NCBI GenBank assembly: GCA_032622095.1
Contig: CP136063.1
Span: forward strand, 32,242,987 to 32,306,986
From: Siphonodentalium dalli
Lineage: Eukaryota; Mollusca; Scaphopoda; Gadilida; Siphonodentaliidae
Direction: 5' to 3'
DNA: 64,000 bases
Shown: piece after piece, positions 20,672 through 35,041 of the stretch
How positions within the stretch are numbered: position 1 is the first letter of the stretch
How the letters are laid out: every line of letters begins with the position of its first letter
The notes under the pieces: generated by a model
What the model saw: only the letters and a program-made list of their open reading frames with translations
The model's database searches: none
Told to the model about the DNA's origin: nothing
Position numbers and translations under genes: made by a program

Positions 20672-22245
20672 ACAACCAAGAATCATCACAGCTTCATCTG
20701 ACACCGAAGACACCAAGGACTATTCCAACAAGTTCTCCAGCTGCTCACAGCGGTTTGTCGTCAGTAAAGAAAGGTGCAATTGTGAGTATTTTTCTAATTA
20801 TTGTATGTTTTGCCTTCCACTGAGTACTGTTCGCTATGTACCGTAGTACATGTACCATATAATCATAATCTGACTACTTTGATGTAAAATATTGCATCTG
20901 GGATAAATAATTATTCATGAATTATAATCTGAACATTATATAGCATTTGCATAATTCATTGACCCGAACATAGGTTTGAGCTGGAATTGTAAATAAAGTA
21001 GTTCACATAGACCTACCAGTATAGTTAGGAAAATAATAAATCAATATAAGTCAAGAAGCAGGCCGTGTATTTAAAAAAAAATTGACAAGGTGAGTAATCA
21101 ACTCACAATTGAAATGAAAAAAAAATCAGAAAACTTAAAAAATTCAGCCTGACCAAAATCAGCAGTGGATTCTAAGTCAAAATGGGAAAAATTATAGTAA
21201 AATATGGGAGAGAGACTGTATCCATATTCAAACTCAGCTTCATACAATTACAATTGTTTCATTCTGATGTAGATGAATTGGACTTGATGTTTCATGTATA
21301 TATTTTCAGAGTGAACACATGGTGCCATTGGTGGTTCACCAAACAAACCCAGAACAATATATGGAAGTACTAGTTGACAGCCATATGCTTCAAAACAACA
21401 GTTACCAATGCCATCGGCAGTTGATATTAATCGACGATTTAACAGGAAATGTTACAATGCAAGAACCAGAGATCAAGAGTAAGATTCAACTCAATCATTA
21501 AATCCATCTAAATATTTGCTTTGTGAAGAATTCTGATTTATGATTTCATGATTAGATACTAGGCTCATGTTAAGAAACTTTTGAGAAATATTTGCAGAAT
21601 ATATATTATCAGGTCCAATAACTATCAATATATGTGATCCGCCATAACCCTGTGCCAATGCATTCTCTTATATATTCTCCTAACAATTTTTCATCATTTT
21701 TTTTAAATAAAAGTTTCTGACAATTTTTAGGACATAAAATAAAAAACATCCATTACCCTGCAGTGAGCCCCACACATATATAGAAGCATATAGAATAGTG
21801 TCATCTGCTCATGTTTGTCTGGAGCTCTGTATGGGTGAAATTATAAAATTGTTAAAGAATACAAGAAAAAGTTATTGAAATTGCAAAAAATTGTTAGGCC
21901 AATGCATTCTCTTATATATGCGAGGCAACCTATGGTCGACTCGCATATATAAGAGAATGTATTGGTACATGGTAAAAAAATCCCGACTTACGACTGGATT
22001 TGATATGGCGGGTCACATATTCACTAGACCAGTATCAGAATCAGTAATTTCCATCTTATTTATCTGAATCTAATCTTTTGAGGTACTCGTAAATTTTATG
22101 AACTGAATGAAGCCTGTAAATTTATGAACTGAAACGTGTTCAGTATTAGTATGCCTACAATCAACCTTCCATATATATCAATTTTAAACGTATTTTCTCT
22201 TTATTTCTCTTCGCAGGAATTAGACAGAATAGTACTAGAGAATAA
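20672..22245 (+). CDS. Last three exons of an unidentified gene, copy 2
   Basis: Exons 20672-20781, 21310-21478 and 22217-22245 with the same splice signals and frame as 2044-3617. I saw no coding difference. If the tandem duplication is real, only the copies' unseen 5' parts could tell whether both are expressed. Confidence 0.6.
21630..22020. mobile_element. MITE with 17-bp TIRs, copy 2
   Basis: Same element as 3002-3392. Confidence 0.7.
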
Positions 22246-22557
22246 AGACATGAGAATCGCGACATGACTAAATTAATTGACAATTTGTACATAGATAACA
22301 CTTTGAGCAAAAATAACATCTATGTATGTTATTCAAGACTTATCTATCCTAGAAACATGTTAACCTACGGGATAACAACATCTGCATCTTTCATCATGTA
22401 CATGTAGTTTATTTAACTGTAAATATGTTTATTCCTTGTAGTTCTATAGCTATCTCATTGCAAATATATGTATTGTTTCAAATTGAGGGAAAAAAGTAAT
22501 ACAAAGCTTCCATAACTGTATATCAATGAACATTTTTAATGGAAACTATAAAATAAA

Positions 22558-23094
22558 ATGCGCGGAAAGGTTACAGACGGTTATAGGAAATTTGGGTGGC
22601 GGTGGTCGGACATTTGTTCGTCCACCGAATTGGTTCCAGTTTGTGTTTTATGGGCCGAACCGTTTTTTTCGGCAGCCATAATTTTGCCGAAGAGCTGCAA
22701 GTTGGCGATTATGCAGGCATCCCTGTTGTACAATTTTGTTTATAGAGGCCCCCCCCCCCCCCCCCCCCAAGTCTGGGACCTTTTATCCGTCCAGTCAAAT
22801 CTTAGGTCTTTTTACCACAATGGTGTGATCATGCAGGCTGGGAGCAATGATCTTTGCTGGAGGGATCCGGTGGTTGTGGCGGAAGATATAGTGGGTTTTT
22901 GCACCGTCCTGCGTTCCATCCATAGTGTACAGAAAATCCTGGTTAGCCAGGCGTTTCATCGGCTATCGGTGCTGGGGCCAAGGCATATTGACCTGTATGA
23001 CGGCCACGTAGATGAGCTAAACGATTCTATTGACTTTGCTTTAACTCAGTCTTGTGCCCAGTGGGAGTCGTGGGCCCCACAGGTGCTTTATTGA
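22558..23094 (+). pseudogene. SGNH-hydrolase-like fragment, copy 2, frame restored by shorter C-run
   Basis: With 20 C (22749-22768) instead of 24 the upstream and downstream halves read as one frame of 178 residues with a six-Pro stretch. The GSNDL block and QKILVSQAFHR strand are as in copy 1. Because the junction falls on a homopolymer, the true length in the genome, and so the frame, is uncertain in both copies. Confidence 0.5.
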
Positions 23095-23102
23095 TGAGCT
23101 CC

Positions 23103-23347
23103 TTAACGCTTTGAGTGCCAGGGGCCGATCTCATCGGCCCTAAACCTACAAAATAAGTCTGTTAAATAATATAAGAATAAATTATTAAATTGTAAAAAAT
23201 TGTGAAAAAAAAAATAAATAATTGTTAGGCCAATGCATTCTCTTATATATGCGAGGCGACCTATGGTCGACTCGCATATATAAGAGAATGCATTGGCACA
23301 TGGTATATGGGTCGATACAAAAATCGACCTGGCACTCAAAGTGTTAA
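23103..23347. mobile_element. piggyBac-type MITE bounded by TTAA, copy 2
   Basis: Same as 4477-4721. Confidence 0.75.
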
Positions 23348-23348
23348 A

Positions 23349-24917
23349 TCGGTCCAAAATCTTGTGTTATGTACTTTGGACTACTAACCTATTGATAAGG
23401 CTATATTATTTTTTTCTGATGTCTCTTATGCCAATGTGCAGATTGATTGATTGATTGATTGGGGTTTAACGTCGTTTTAGCAATAAAGCCATATCACGAT
23501 GAGAAGAAACAGATTATCAAAATCGAGTGAAGCAACTGTGAATAGAAATGACAGTGAATTTGACTAAAATGAAACAAAATATATAAAAACACCCAAACCA
23601 GAGCGGGAGTGCTCGATTCGGGGCCAGAACCATTTAGAAACTCACCATTGTTTGATGAGAAATGACTCGTTATTTCTCGTGGTTTGAGAACCCCCCCTTT
23701 CGGCGCATTCGTTGGCTTTCATGTAGTTAGTATTATTCGTCGAGCTATTCTATTATTAGATCGTTATACCTTCAACGGCGATAGCCGAAGGGTTAACAGA
23801 ATCCCTTATTATCAAGCAATCAAGTCGCGAGAAATATTCACTGCCGACGTCACGGGAATTTCCCGGGCTTTCTCAATCCTTTGTCTGCATCAATTCTTCC
23901 AATCAAAATTATTCGTAGCATTCAGATCTCTAATTTTAACCAATCAGAAAGCTAAGAAGTAGCGAATCATCAAGCCCGAGATTGATTATATCGATCGGTA
24001 GCGTCATTCTCTATTCTGATTTCATGACGGCAAGCTCGCACAATAAATATTTGCATAACTATTTGAATTTATTTCAATAATCTACTACCGGTACCTGTTA
24101 TTAATCATTCATTATGGAAGCTTACAAAAGCTTCTCTTAGCCTCCACCTCCCCACCACCACTGTTTAGAAAACAGCAAACATAAAACCTACATGAAATGT
24201 TTTCATCAAATATAAATACTGTATTAAAACTCTCGTATATTAAAATATTTCCAGTAGCTGAGTATGTTTTACTCGTCCACAGGAAGATTGGACAGATATT
24301 TATAATATCTGATAAACCTGGCGTGAGTCTTAATTAACTCGTCAAGTTGACAATCGGGCGGCTGGATCACCACTAGGTGCGCCCTCGCCCGATAGCCAGC
24401 ATGAACCCAATAATCTTTGATTTCCATGGTCAATTGACCCCCTTTTTCTCCAAGCATCTTATCAAACTTTGAAAATTCGAAGTCTAACCTCTGTCTCCGA
24501 GAGTCAAAAGACTTTACAGACCTTGGAGATTTTTGTCTTGGAACAACTGGAGGAACATCCTTAGTTGATTTCGGAGCGGACATAGAACATTTATACAGAT
24601 AAACAGTAACACCACGCATGTAGATGTGTTTTACGCGACATGTTTTCTTCTAACAAGTACACTGTTGATCGACGGGAGAGATATGAATAACACGGACATC
24701 TATCTGACTAGTAATGGTGAGGTGCTGCCGTGGTCAGAACGGCGGGAATCATGATTGTTTGGGCATCGAGTACTTATCCCGTTATCTGATGGCTGACTTG
24801 CTGTGCGACTTAATGTCCTTTAAGTATGTGTGCGAGATGTAAAGCGACAACAGACATATCCATTGCCTGTGAGGCAGGTTCAGAAACAGGAGAAAGATCA
24901 TTCTCCTGAACTTGTGT
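23349..24917. repeat. Flanking direct repeat R1, copy 2
   Basis: Same as 4723-6291. Confidence 0.85.
24269..24619 (-). CDS. Unidentified 116-residue protein, R1 version, copy 2
   Basis: Identical protein to 5643-5993 (Gly version). Confidence 0.5.
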   Translation of the reverse strand: MRGVTVYLYKCSMSAPKSTKDVPPVVPRQKSPRSVKSFDSRRQRLDFEFSKFDKMLGEKGGQLTMEIKDYWVHAGYRARAHLVVIQPPDCQLDELIKTHARFIRYYKYLSNLPVDE

Positions 24918-26815
24918 ATTTTTTTTTTTTTTTTTTTTTTTTTTATTCAGGTCATAAACAAGAATACATGGTATATAACAAATGATTATAATGGTAGCTA
25001 AAATATAGTGTCATCCACTTATAAATATACTATAGCTATTTGTTTAGAAATTTCTTTATAAGTCGTAGGCTTTCCTCAGAATAAAATAACAAAAGAGATA
25101 ATATGGGTTTTATATTTTTATTATATGATTGTATGTTGTATTTTTGTTTTAGTTTTTTTTTTAGCAATTATGTTAATATCTTGTTTATTTATCATTGCAA
25201 ATTTTCGCTTTTTGCACCGTGAACACTTTTTGTAAAAAGATTTTCTATTCTGTGCCATCTGTCACAGAAAAGTTGGTCTTTTTTTTATGTTTGACCTTTT
25301 GGTAATAAGCTTGTAGTTTCAATAGCTTTATAGCTCTTAATCCATTCTAATAGTCCATTGATACTTAGTTCAATTGCTCTCATTCTATTGGAATATATAT
25401 ATATCTTTTGTATAAAAGTATACATATGCCTATTAAGTTGTCATCTACTTCATTTCCTGTAATAATGTCGGTTCCAAAAATTATTTTTTCAGGGAGTATT
25501 TCAAAGGTTAGATGACATCTATTATTCAATAACTGTTGAAAATTTAATAAAATTGATTTTGTCACTGGACATTCATCAAATAGATGTAGAATCGTTTCTC
25601 TTCCTGTATGGCAAAGAGGGCATATTTCTGTTTCTGACAAATTACATTTGTAGAGCTTTGTGTTAGTATATAAAATGTTATGATTTATTTTAAACTGAAA
25701 AGACAATAGATCTGTGTCATTTGTAATTTTACTAGTTTTTGTGTAGTTTCTTTTCCATTCATCTATCGTGAAATTTATCTCTAATCTGTCTTCCCATTTT
25801 TTTTTAGATATATCTGGGGGTTTAGAGTATTGCTCTAAGAATATTGGATAGAAAGTCCTACAGGTCTTTTCAGATTTATTTAACATATCTATATTTTGTG
25901 TGGTCACGGTGCTAAGAGCCCGGTTTCTTCTAACATATTGCTTTCAGGGAGCTGGTAATGCTGCAAGTAACCCATTATAGGTGGTGAAGGGAGTTTTTAT
26001 ATCATATTTTTTACAGAAATTCTCGTATTCCAGTAGCCCTGAGTTTTCTTCAATAAGATCGTTTAAAAAGTATATGCCTTTTTTAATCCATGTTTTATTA
26101 AAGAACATTTTTTGATTCACCAATATGTTTTGATTATAATATAGTGGTTCTTTTAATATCTCTTTTTCTGGGGTTATGGTAATATTTTTATCCAAACTGG
26201 ACCATTCATTTATCACATCCTTCCAGAATGGATTTAGTGTGTTACTCAACATCTTAAGCCCTTCTTTATGAAGGTTCCATATTTTGTGGCCACCGTAAGT
26301 TTCTAGGTCATCTACCAGTAATGTTTTCCAACCAGCTTGTCTGTGGGTCTAATTTTTTTTTAATCCAAGTCATCTTTAATGCTTTATAAAATGAGTCAAT
26401 GTGGGGGAATTTTATTCCCCCATTTTCCCAGTTGTTTATCATTACATTTCTTTTAATTTTGTCTGGCTTTCCCGACCATAAAAATTTGAAAATAACTTTT
26501 TTTAATTTTTCAGACACCTCTTGAGAGGGTGAAGGTAGAACTGAGAAACAGTGTGTTAACATAGGCAAGGCCAGTGTCTTTACAACAGTTGTCTTACCAT
26601 ATAGGCTAAGGTTACTGAATGACCAATCGTTTAACAAATTATCTGTTTTTTGTATCTTTTTGTGAAAGTTATTTTCTATATAATTCTCACTGAATAGATT
26701 ATATTCAATTCCAAGGATTGTAATAGATTGGTTATGGTTCCATATTATTTTTTTATCCGTAATAATTTCCTCACCACAACCCCGTTTTGCACCTATCCAT
26801 ATGGCTTGTGTTTTG
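24918..26815 (-). mobile_element. 5'-truncated L1/Tx1-type LINE, copy 2
   Basis: Same insert, truncation, frame breaks and poly(A) position as 6292-8189. One SNP (25041) noticed near its 3' end. Confidence 0.85.
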
Positions 26816-27916
26816 TCGGTCCAAAATCTTGTGTTATGTACTTTGGACTACTAACCTATTGATAAGGCTACATTATTTTTTTCTGATGTCTCTTATGCCA
26901 ATGTGCAGATTGATTGATTGATTGATTGGGGTTTAACGTCGTTTTAGCAATAAAGCCATATCACGATGAGAAGAAACAGATTATCAAAATCGAGTGAAGC
27001 AACTGTGAATAGAAATGACGGTGAATTTGACTAAAATGAAACATAATATATAAATACACCCAAACCAGAGCGGGAGTGCTCGATTCGGGGCCAGAACCAT
27101 TTAGAAACTCACCATTGTGCAAACACATATAAAACAGAATATCAAAACACATAGCAATACTGTTTAGAAAACGGCAAACATAAAACCTACATGAAATGTT
27201 TTCATCAAATATAAATACTGTATTAAAACTCTCGTATATTAAAATATTTCCAGTAGCTGAGTATGTTTTACTCGTCCACAGGAAGATTGGACAGATATTT
27301 ATAATATCTGATAAACCTGGCGTGAGTCTTAATTAACTCGTCAAGTTGACAATCGGGCGGCTGGATCACCACTAGGTGCGCCCTCGCCCGATAGCCAGCA
27401 TGAACCCAATAATCTTTTATTTCCATGGTCAATTGACCCCCTTTTTCTTCAAGCATCTTATCAAACTTTGAAAATTCGAAGTCTAACCTCTGTCTCCGAG
27501 AGTCAAAAGACTTTACAGACCTTGGAGATTTTTGTCTTGGAACAACTGGAGGAACATCCTTAGTTGATTTCGGAGCGGACATAGAACATTTATACAGATA
27601 AACAGTAACACCACGCATGTAGATGTGTTTTACGCGACATGTTTTCTTCTAACAGGTACACTGTTGATCGACGGGAGAGATGGGAATAACACGGACATCT
27701 ATCTGACTAGTAATGGTGAGGTGCTGCCGTGGTCAGAACGGCGGGAATCATGATTGTTTGGGCATCGAGTACTTATCCCGTTATCTGATGGCTGACTTGC
27801 CGTACGACTTAATGTCCTTTAAGTATGTGTGCGAGATGTAAAGCGACAACAGACATATCCATTGCCTGTGAGGCAGGTTCAGAAACAGGAGAAAGATCAT
27901 TCTCCTGAACTTGTGT
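26816..27916. repeat. Flanking direct repeat R2, copy 2
   Basis: Same as 8190-9290, with one SNP at 27049. Confidence 0.85.
27268..27618 (-). CDS. Unidentified 116-residue protein, R2 version, copy 2
   Basis: Identical protein to 8642-8992 (Glu version), making four copies of this frame in the window. Confidence 0.5.
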   Translation of the reverse strand: MRGVTVYLYKCSMSAPKSTKDVPPVVPRQKSPRSVKSFDSRRQRLDFEFSKFDKMLEEKGGQLTMEIKDYWVHAGYRARAHLVVIQPPDCQLDELIKTHARFIRYYKYLSNLPVDE

Positions 27917-28375
27917 TGCTAATGATATACTGACTGATTTTGTTTGATTCTCTGTCTGAGTGCTGGCATTAACATACTTTTTTATTCAATAAACGTACAT
28001 TCCGTTTCAATAGCCATATTTCAAACAGACGATTTCCCACGAGCAATGATTATCGTTAATGATTATCGTTATCAAACTAATATATAGACCTTATTGTCAT
28101 TCTTATATTTAAATATAAATTATCACCAATGCAGAATTACGGACGTTCTATATTTCAATTAAATGGCTTTCGTATTCTAATCAATATCTAACAGCGAAAT
28201 GAACAACGTCAATATTAATAGCCAAACAACGAGAATTAACGCTAGAGGTCAGCACCAGGGACTATTTTAAATTTTAAACAAGCCCCTCTTGTGGATTTCC
28301 CTGGTCTATTTATAGATTTAGACTGGTTGTATCTCGACGAACTTTTTACGCAAGGGTTTTGCTAGTTGGAACAAA

Positions 28376-28625
28376 ATGGCGGAAAGGGAGGAAGTGTTGA
28401 GAGAGGCCGCTTCTCTCATGGGAAGAGCTGCGAACATAATAATGAATAGGCCTACACATAATACTAGTACCACTGTCAGTACTGACAGTAGCCCGAGTAG
28501 GGCAAGTACCTCGGACAACACCTTACCATTGGTATTGTCTGAACAGCGCCATATATTTAACAGGGGCGGCCGAACTTCTGGCTCTGCTGCCAACTTTCGG
28601 AGTCATTTCCGAAATGCCTCTCTTA
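28376..28625 (+). CDS. Probable first coding exon, copy 2
   Basis: Same as 9750-9999 with one silent change at 28432. Confidence 0.5.
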
Positions 28626-28819
28626 GTAAGTTATTTTATTATATGACTACTAATAATCTCCCTTAAATACCACTATTGTATTGTATGCGAAAAGAATCTC
28701 TTAGGTGAGATCACTCTCGCCAAAATCTTGAAATTGGCAAAATCTATTCTGCGACTGCTTTGGCCTTTGGTCAGTGGATCACAGATTTTGTTTATTTTAA
28801 TGAACTAGTGTTTTTTCTC

Positions 28820-30801
28820 AACGCGGTCGAGGAAACCGTCAACGCAACATAACGCGGTCGGCATGACCACCAACGCAACAAACGCGGTCGAGATAACCGT
28901 CAACGCAACAAACGAGGTCGGGAGAATAGCTTATCAACTGTAATAATAATTATTGAATAACATTGTAAACAAGAACTTTGAGACATGAACTCATTTTATT
29001 AAAAAAACATTAAATTGAAAAGAGAAAATAGAGACGGCCACCAATTTTAGTTTCATACAATTTTCTGATAGGAAACAGAACGAAGTGTTGTAATCAATCG
29101 AGATGGTGACCGTCAGACCGTGTGTTTGGCTTGGGTGATGCATGATTTATTGGTGATGTTTTACATTTAGAATTTTTCTGGAAAAAAAATAATAAATAAA
29201 TGCAGATCACATCGATCGCGTTGCACGAATTAATAGAGATGCAATTGACAATGTACATGTACGTGTATTCTTTGAATATTTAATATTCAGCGTCACCTCC
29301 TAATAAAGGTCAATAACCTGTACGCCAAGGGTCCGATGTCATTTGAAATCTTCGTGAGGGTACGATAAAACACACATCTACATTTACACGCACGTTCGTA
29401 ATTGACACATGGATATACATGTACAGTGATGCAAATAATTTAGAATATTAATTATCCATGTGTTGTGAAATACATGTAAAACAAACAGCGCTCAGATTTG
29501 GTTACCAGTGATTTGTCACTTTAACCAACAGACCGCGGATCAAAAGCATGCCGCGGATCAAAAGCATGCCGCGAATGATTGACAGCGGTGTCAATAGACG
29601 CACATACTATACGGGGCGTGTCTTCGGTAAAGTTGAAAGTGATACCATGTGACTCAAACGGAATTCTCGATTGAAAATGTTTTACATATAGGCCCACATT
29701 TAGATTTTTCCGGGAAAAAAACTAATAAATAAATGTAGATCACGTAGATCACAACGCGGTCGAGTAAACCGTCACGCAACAAACGCAGTCGAGATAACCA
29801 TCAACGAAATGGAACATTTCCAAAATAATACAATGTTGTTAACGTGATGGGAGTAATGGATGATAGATTTATGTTAAAATGTTTTACATATTGGCCCACA
29901 TTTAGATTTTTTCCGGGAAAACATAATAAATTAATGTAAATCACGTTGATCGCGCTGCACGAATTAATGGAAATGTAATCGAGACTGCTAACAAACAAAA
30001 CATATTGATGTCACGTCGCTATGTACATGTACATGTGTTATTTGAATATTTAATATTCAGCGTCATATCCGATTAAATGTCGATTACCTGTACGCTCATG
30101 TATAGACCAAGGGTATTGTGTCAGTTCCGATGTCGGCCGAAACTGTATGAAACAATAAAGAGCGTTTATATACGCCATAAACAAACGCCATGAAAAAATT
30201 CCAGAAATGTTCACGACGCTCGTTATGTATACCACCATACACGTGCATGTACATGTAGCATTAAATAAATCAATAATCATTATAAAATAAACACGATTTG
30301 TGATTTATGTCAAAGAATACCATGACTTGATTATTCGGACTTTCATTAGCCTCTCGTCGGCAGTTCGTAAAATATTATCCAGATATCAGTGCCCCTTTAA
30401 TACAAGGAAACCATAACTTCCCCATCGCGAACCTCTATTGGACCACGCACGCTATTGTATTGACAAGCACACATGTATGGTAAATATTAACTTACTTTTT
30501 ACCGTAGTATATATAAGTTTAATAATTCAGTTAAATTCTGTTTTTCTCACCAGAATTAAATCACTGCAATTCAGTTTATTTTTGTGTCCTCATCAAATAT
30601 TTAAAAACAAAACATACATTTGAAAACGTGTGTGCGACTGTGCGTTGATCCTTAGCGCAACGTGTTTAACGTAAACGCGGTCTGTGTTAAACTTCAACGC
30701 GGTCCGTTGATTTTCAATGCGGTCGTAACGTATACCAACGCGTTATCAACGCAAAAACCGCATTACGTTGGCATTACGACCACGTTGAGGACCGCGTTAA
30801 A
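28820..30801. repeat. AACGCGGTC composite repeat element, copy 2
   Basis: Same structure as 10194-12175, with SNPs at 28919 and 29608. Confidence 0.6.
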
Positions 30802-31113
30802 AGGGCCACTTATTTTAAGAAGGTGTGTACTTCTTTGTGTTAGGACACACGTTTTGCATTAGAACTCGGTGTTCGAACTGTGATAGACTTTGTGTAGAAC
30901 TTCCAGCTATTCGCAGAGCGTCTTATCACAGCATGATAGATTTGATGACTTTGACAAAGAATGTGATGAAAATGTCTGATGGTGGTTCATGGAGTGGAAT
31001 TTTTCACATATTCGCGCTGGTGAATGTTTTGAAAATCAACATATTTTCAGTTTATCCACATGTGAACGCACGTATTTTCAACATGTACAACGTCAATATT
31101 TATCCATTATCAG

Positions 31114-31368
31114 GTTGTTCCTCCACTTCTGAAACCAGATGTTTTAGCAGCCAAACCAGCCGGTGTCAACTGGAAACAAATCAATCGGCTCAGCAGCCCC
31201 CTCCGAGAAATACAACAAATTGGAACACAATATCCGCCAATAAAATTGTGGACAGAGATGTCACCACTATTTGATTTAAGGAATGAATTGGCAGGCGACA
31301 TGGAATTAACTACATCACTTGTTGATGAATTGTCAAGATTCTGCCATGGCATCAAATTCTACATGTAA
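31114..31368 (+). CDS. Exon-like frame, copy 2
   Basis: Same as 12488-12742. Confidence 0.45.
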   Translation, partial: VVPPLLKPDVLAAKPAGVNWKQINRLSSPLREIQQIGTQYPPIKLWTEMSPLFDLRNELAGDMELTTSLVDELSRFCHGIKFYM

Positions 31369-31488
31369 TCCCGGTTCTTCTGGTGCAGTTAGTACTACTG
31401 AAGAAACCATTCAGGTGAGGAATACTCTCCCTTTCTTACAGGAAATTAACACGGTGCAGTCAAATATCATAGCTAGGCCTTCTTTGTC

Positions 31489-31660
31489 TATGTGTACTTC
31501 TTTGCCATATGCGAGTCCAACAGTGCTAACGAATAATCGTGATTCTCCTACAGAATCAACATGGTTGAGTTATTGCAGTCCCTTGACACTGGGAACGGGA
31601 ATCCCTAAAACCTTCAGGTATGTGTACTTCTTTGCCATATGTGAGTCCAACAGTGCTAAC
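31489..31660. repeat. 42-bp direct repeat pair, copy 2
   Basis: Same as 12863-13034. Confidence 0.85.
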
Positions 31661-31762
31661 AGTGAGAGCAGATGTGCATATGAATAATCCTAATTCATGT
31701 GTTATTTCTCCTCAACGGTAGGACATGTAGCCCGTGCAAAATGATTTAGTCATACAAAGAGT

Positions 31763-32042
31763 AAAATCCAAAATGGCTGCTGGCGGCCATGTTTTTTGGC
31801 CGAACGTCCCCTAAATTACTCGTTCCCATCTACATGACAAATTTCATGATGATCAGACAAGCAGTATGATCTGTAGCCTGTGCCAATGGATCGAATTTTG
31901 AAATCCGAGATGGCCACTGGCAGCCATATTTTTCTGACAAATGACCTCAAAATGACTCGTTCCCATCTACATATCAATGTCAACATTCATGACAAATTTC
32001 ATAAAGATCATACCAAAGGTACGACCTGTAGCCCACGCCAAA
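31763..32042. repeat. ATGGC-rich dispersed repeat pair, copy 2
   Basis: Same as 13137-13416. Confidence 0.7.
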
Positions 32043-32553
32043 GGAAATTGTTGATGGACACACGCCAACCCATGGCAATAGCTCAATTACTAAGTGGAGC
32101 TAAAAATCACAAGTCTTCCGGAATGAATATTAATTCCAGGATTATTTCATCAATATTTATTACTGAGCAGCTTTCGGTTATTGTTTCTTAAGATAATTAC
32201 AAATCTGAACAAAAATTATAAGGGGTGAGGTTTGGTAAGCAAAAATCGGACATCGATTAAGTTCGCTGGCGATTTGTTGTTCTTGTAAAAAATGCCGGCC
32301 GTTATTACGAGCACCGGCTAACTTTTCGATTCATCGGTCGCAGACAAAGTTGTTTACGATGCCTCTGTTGATTTGCGCTGCCATTGCAAGAGACTCTGCG
32401 ATGCTTCAATATCAGCCAATCACGATGAATTATACATTGAGATTATGGTGCCGATCTGGCGCCATTATATTTCCAAGAATTCCATAGGGTTTATTGTTCG
32501 ATCGGCGATAATTATTTTGTGTTAGCGGCATTAAATGATGGAATTGAAGTCAG

Positions 32554-32853
32554 GAAGATCTTTCGAAAAAGGAGGGGAATATTAAGAATAAATTTAAATG
32601 GAGCTGGCTTCAGGAAAAGGATGCCAACGGTGACCATTTGTCTGACTTTGTGCGAAAAATTGACCATCCTGGCTTCGCAAAATGTTTGTGGTGCAACAAA
32701 GATATCAGCTATGGAAACGAAGGAAAGAAGGCATTAAAAGTACATTCCAACTCAGTGCTACATCGTGGACATCATAAAAACATACAAACAAATCAGTCTC
32801 TACCTGCAACTTTCTTCAATGTAAAAGCCAAGCGGGGCATATTACAACCATAA
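32554..32853 (+). pseudogene. BED/TTF-like zinc-finger exon, copy 2
   Basis: Same as 13928-14227. Confidence 0.6.
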
Positions 32854-33337
32854 GAAAAACAATCCCTTCCTGGTGGTTATCGTGAAAGGTGCACTCTCCC
32901 CTATGGCGTTGGCAGAGTTCGTCCTGCTTGCTGACCTAGTAGCTGTTTGCCGTACCGACCGAAGACATCCATGTCTTTCAGGTTTACTTCACCACAGCCG
33001 CCACGATGTCTATGGCGTGTTCGGTTTAAAAATACAGATGAGAACGATGTCAGTTACAAAAAGTTTATCTGTTCAACTCTGTCTTGGTTCTTTGTTTCAT
33101 ATTGGAAAACAATGTCAGCTTACATGATAAATATGTGAACAGTAATTTGAATGATATCCGATCATCAGCTATGATTTATCACTGTCCTGTGCTTATTCCG
33201 TTTTGATTCAGATTTGATGTCAACATCGGACAGCTGGTTTGATTTGAGATTTGATTTGGTTGCCGAATTTCTGTTTCACAGGGCTCTAGTTTAGAATTAC
33301 CCCCAGATGATAGCTATCAGATTTTAACATTTTTTAA

Positions 33338-33686
33338 ATCAAAGTCAACTTTGATCTATTGCCATGAGTTGGCATCCGTATGTCAACTATTTCCTTAGGC
33401 TTGTCCTACCAGCCTCTTCCAGTTATCACCAAACTTCATAAGTATTTTCGGTTGACCTCTAAAAGAAAGCTTTAACGTTTTGTTTATTTCATTGAATAAC
33501 ATGGCTATCAATCCATTGGCACACTTTAGCATATTTACAGCCATGATTAGGATGACCTCTCAATGGTAGCTAGCAAATATGAATGATTTTCAATCTTTAT
33601 ATGGGTCCTCGTGATGACCTCTGAATGGGAGTCATCAATTTGTTCCTAAATGTTTATTAAAACATGGTTGCATCAGTCATCTTGCA
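33338..33686 (+). repeat. AGCTATTGCCATG-type dispersed repeat, copy 2
   Basis: Same as 14712-15060. Confidence 0.55.
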
Positions 33687-33801
33687 TTTTGCCTGACTAA
33701 ATTCTTTAGCACAACCTACATGATAAACTCATTTATTATGCGATTACTATGTCAACCAGAATTTGCGGTGTATGTTTTTTATGAATTTTTTTTACTTTCA
33801 G

Positions 33802-35041
33802 ATTACAGATGCTTGCCGTGCCACAGAAACTGTTTAAGTGGCAGGAAATCGACACATGGCCATTATCATTGTCCACTGTGTTTAGAAATAAAATCAAGAA
33901 AAAATGACTTCAGGACGCATGTGTCAAAAACATGCAAGGCAAAAAAGAAACCAGACACCTCCGCCTTAATTCTCCCTATGAATATACCAGACACATCCAC
34001 CTTAATTATAAAAAATCCAGATAATAAACCAGAACAAAATGACACCTCTACAGAAATAAATAGAGACATATCGACAGATAAGACGGATGGGCCATTGCCA
34101 AAAATAAGGAAGTATTCGTATCGATTGGGAAGTTGTCCTGTGTGTTCAGAGGAAATGTTGTTAAAAAATGTTAAACGCCATATAAATCACAAACATAAGG
34201 ATGCAACAGAAGACATAAATGCCAACCATTATTTGAGGGGAATCTGTGTCGACGAAGAGCATGGTATTTTTATGGTGAAGAAAGCATTCAAAGGGTTTCC
34301 TCAACCATTGCATGTTCGATTTGACCGAAAACAGAATATCGTATTCTGTGAGGATAAGTCATGTGAGGCAATTGGTGAAATATATTTGCGATCCGGCGAG
34401 CGGTATTTCCAGTGCAAGCATCTTCGGTCAATCCACTATGCTCAGCATCAAGCAAATCCAAGCAACATAACTGAAGAGGATTTAAAGAGATTCCATGATC
34501 TTTTAAGTTCTGAAAATTATGCTTCGGCATCGTCATTGTTGTCCAAATCAGTATCAATTGGAGCACCTTTGATTGTGACTTGCGAAGCAGACTATCCAGA
34601 CCGTGATAATAGTGTTTTTCTCAGTGTTCCATGGCGATGAGACACGGTACTGGGGGAAGCTGGGTCGGGTTGTTGTCAAGTTAAATCATGATGACAATAG
34701 CTTAAAATGTGACTGCAAGCCAGGGCACCGTTCGTGCATTCATCGAAGGCTAGTGAGATGCTTGGTCACCAACAAGACACTAAAGGAGCCAAGAAAAGAC
34801 CCAGTAATGGCAAGTGCCTACCCCGGGGCACATGTGAAAAATGTTCTTGGATATATCTCCTCTTCCAAAAGAATTCCAATTGATGTACAAGAAAGAAATG
34901 TCTGGAGTTAGCGATGTGACACCATCAGAGAGCACATGCTCTGAATGTGGGTCACAGTCACTAACAAAAAAAGTTATATCAAAGAAGGGAATCATATATT
35001 GCTTGGATGGGATTGTTGAAAGAGGCGAGTGTCCTTTTTAG
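33802..35041 (+). pseudogene. KDZ/Zisupton-like SWIM zinc-finger gene fragment, copy 2
   Basis: Same fingers, SWIM motif and both frame shifts as 15176-16415. Confidence 0.6.
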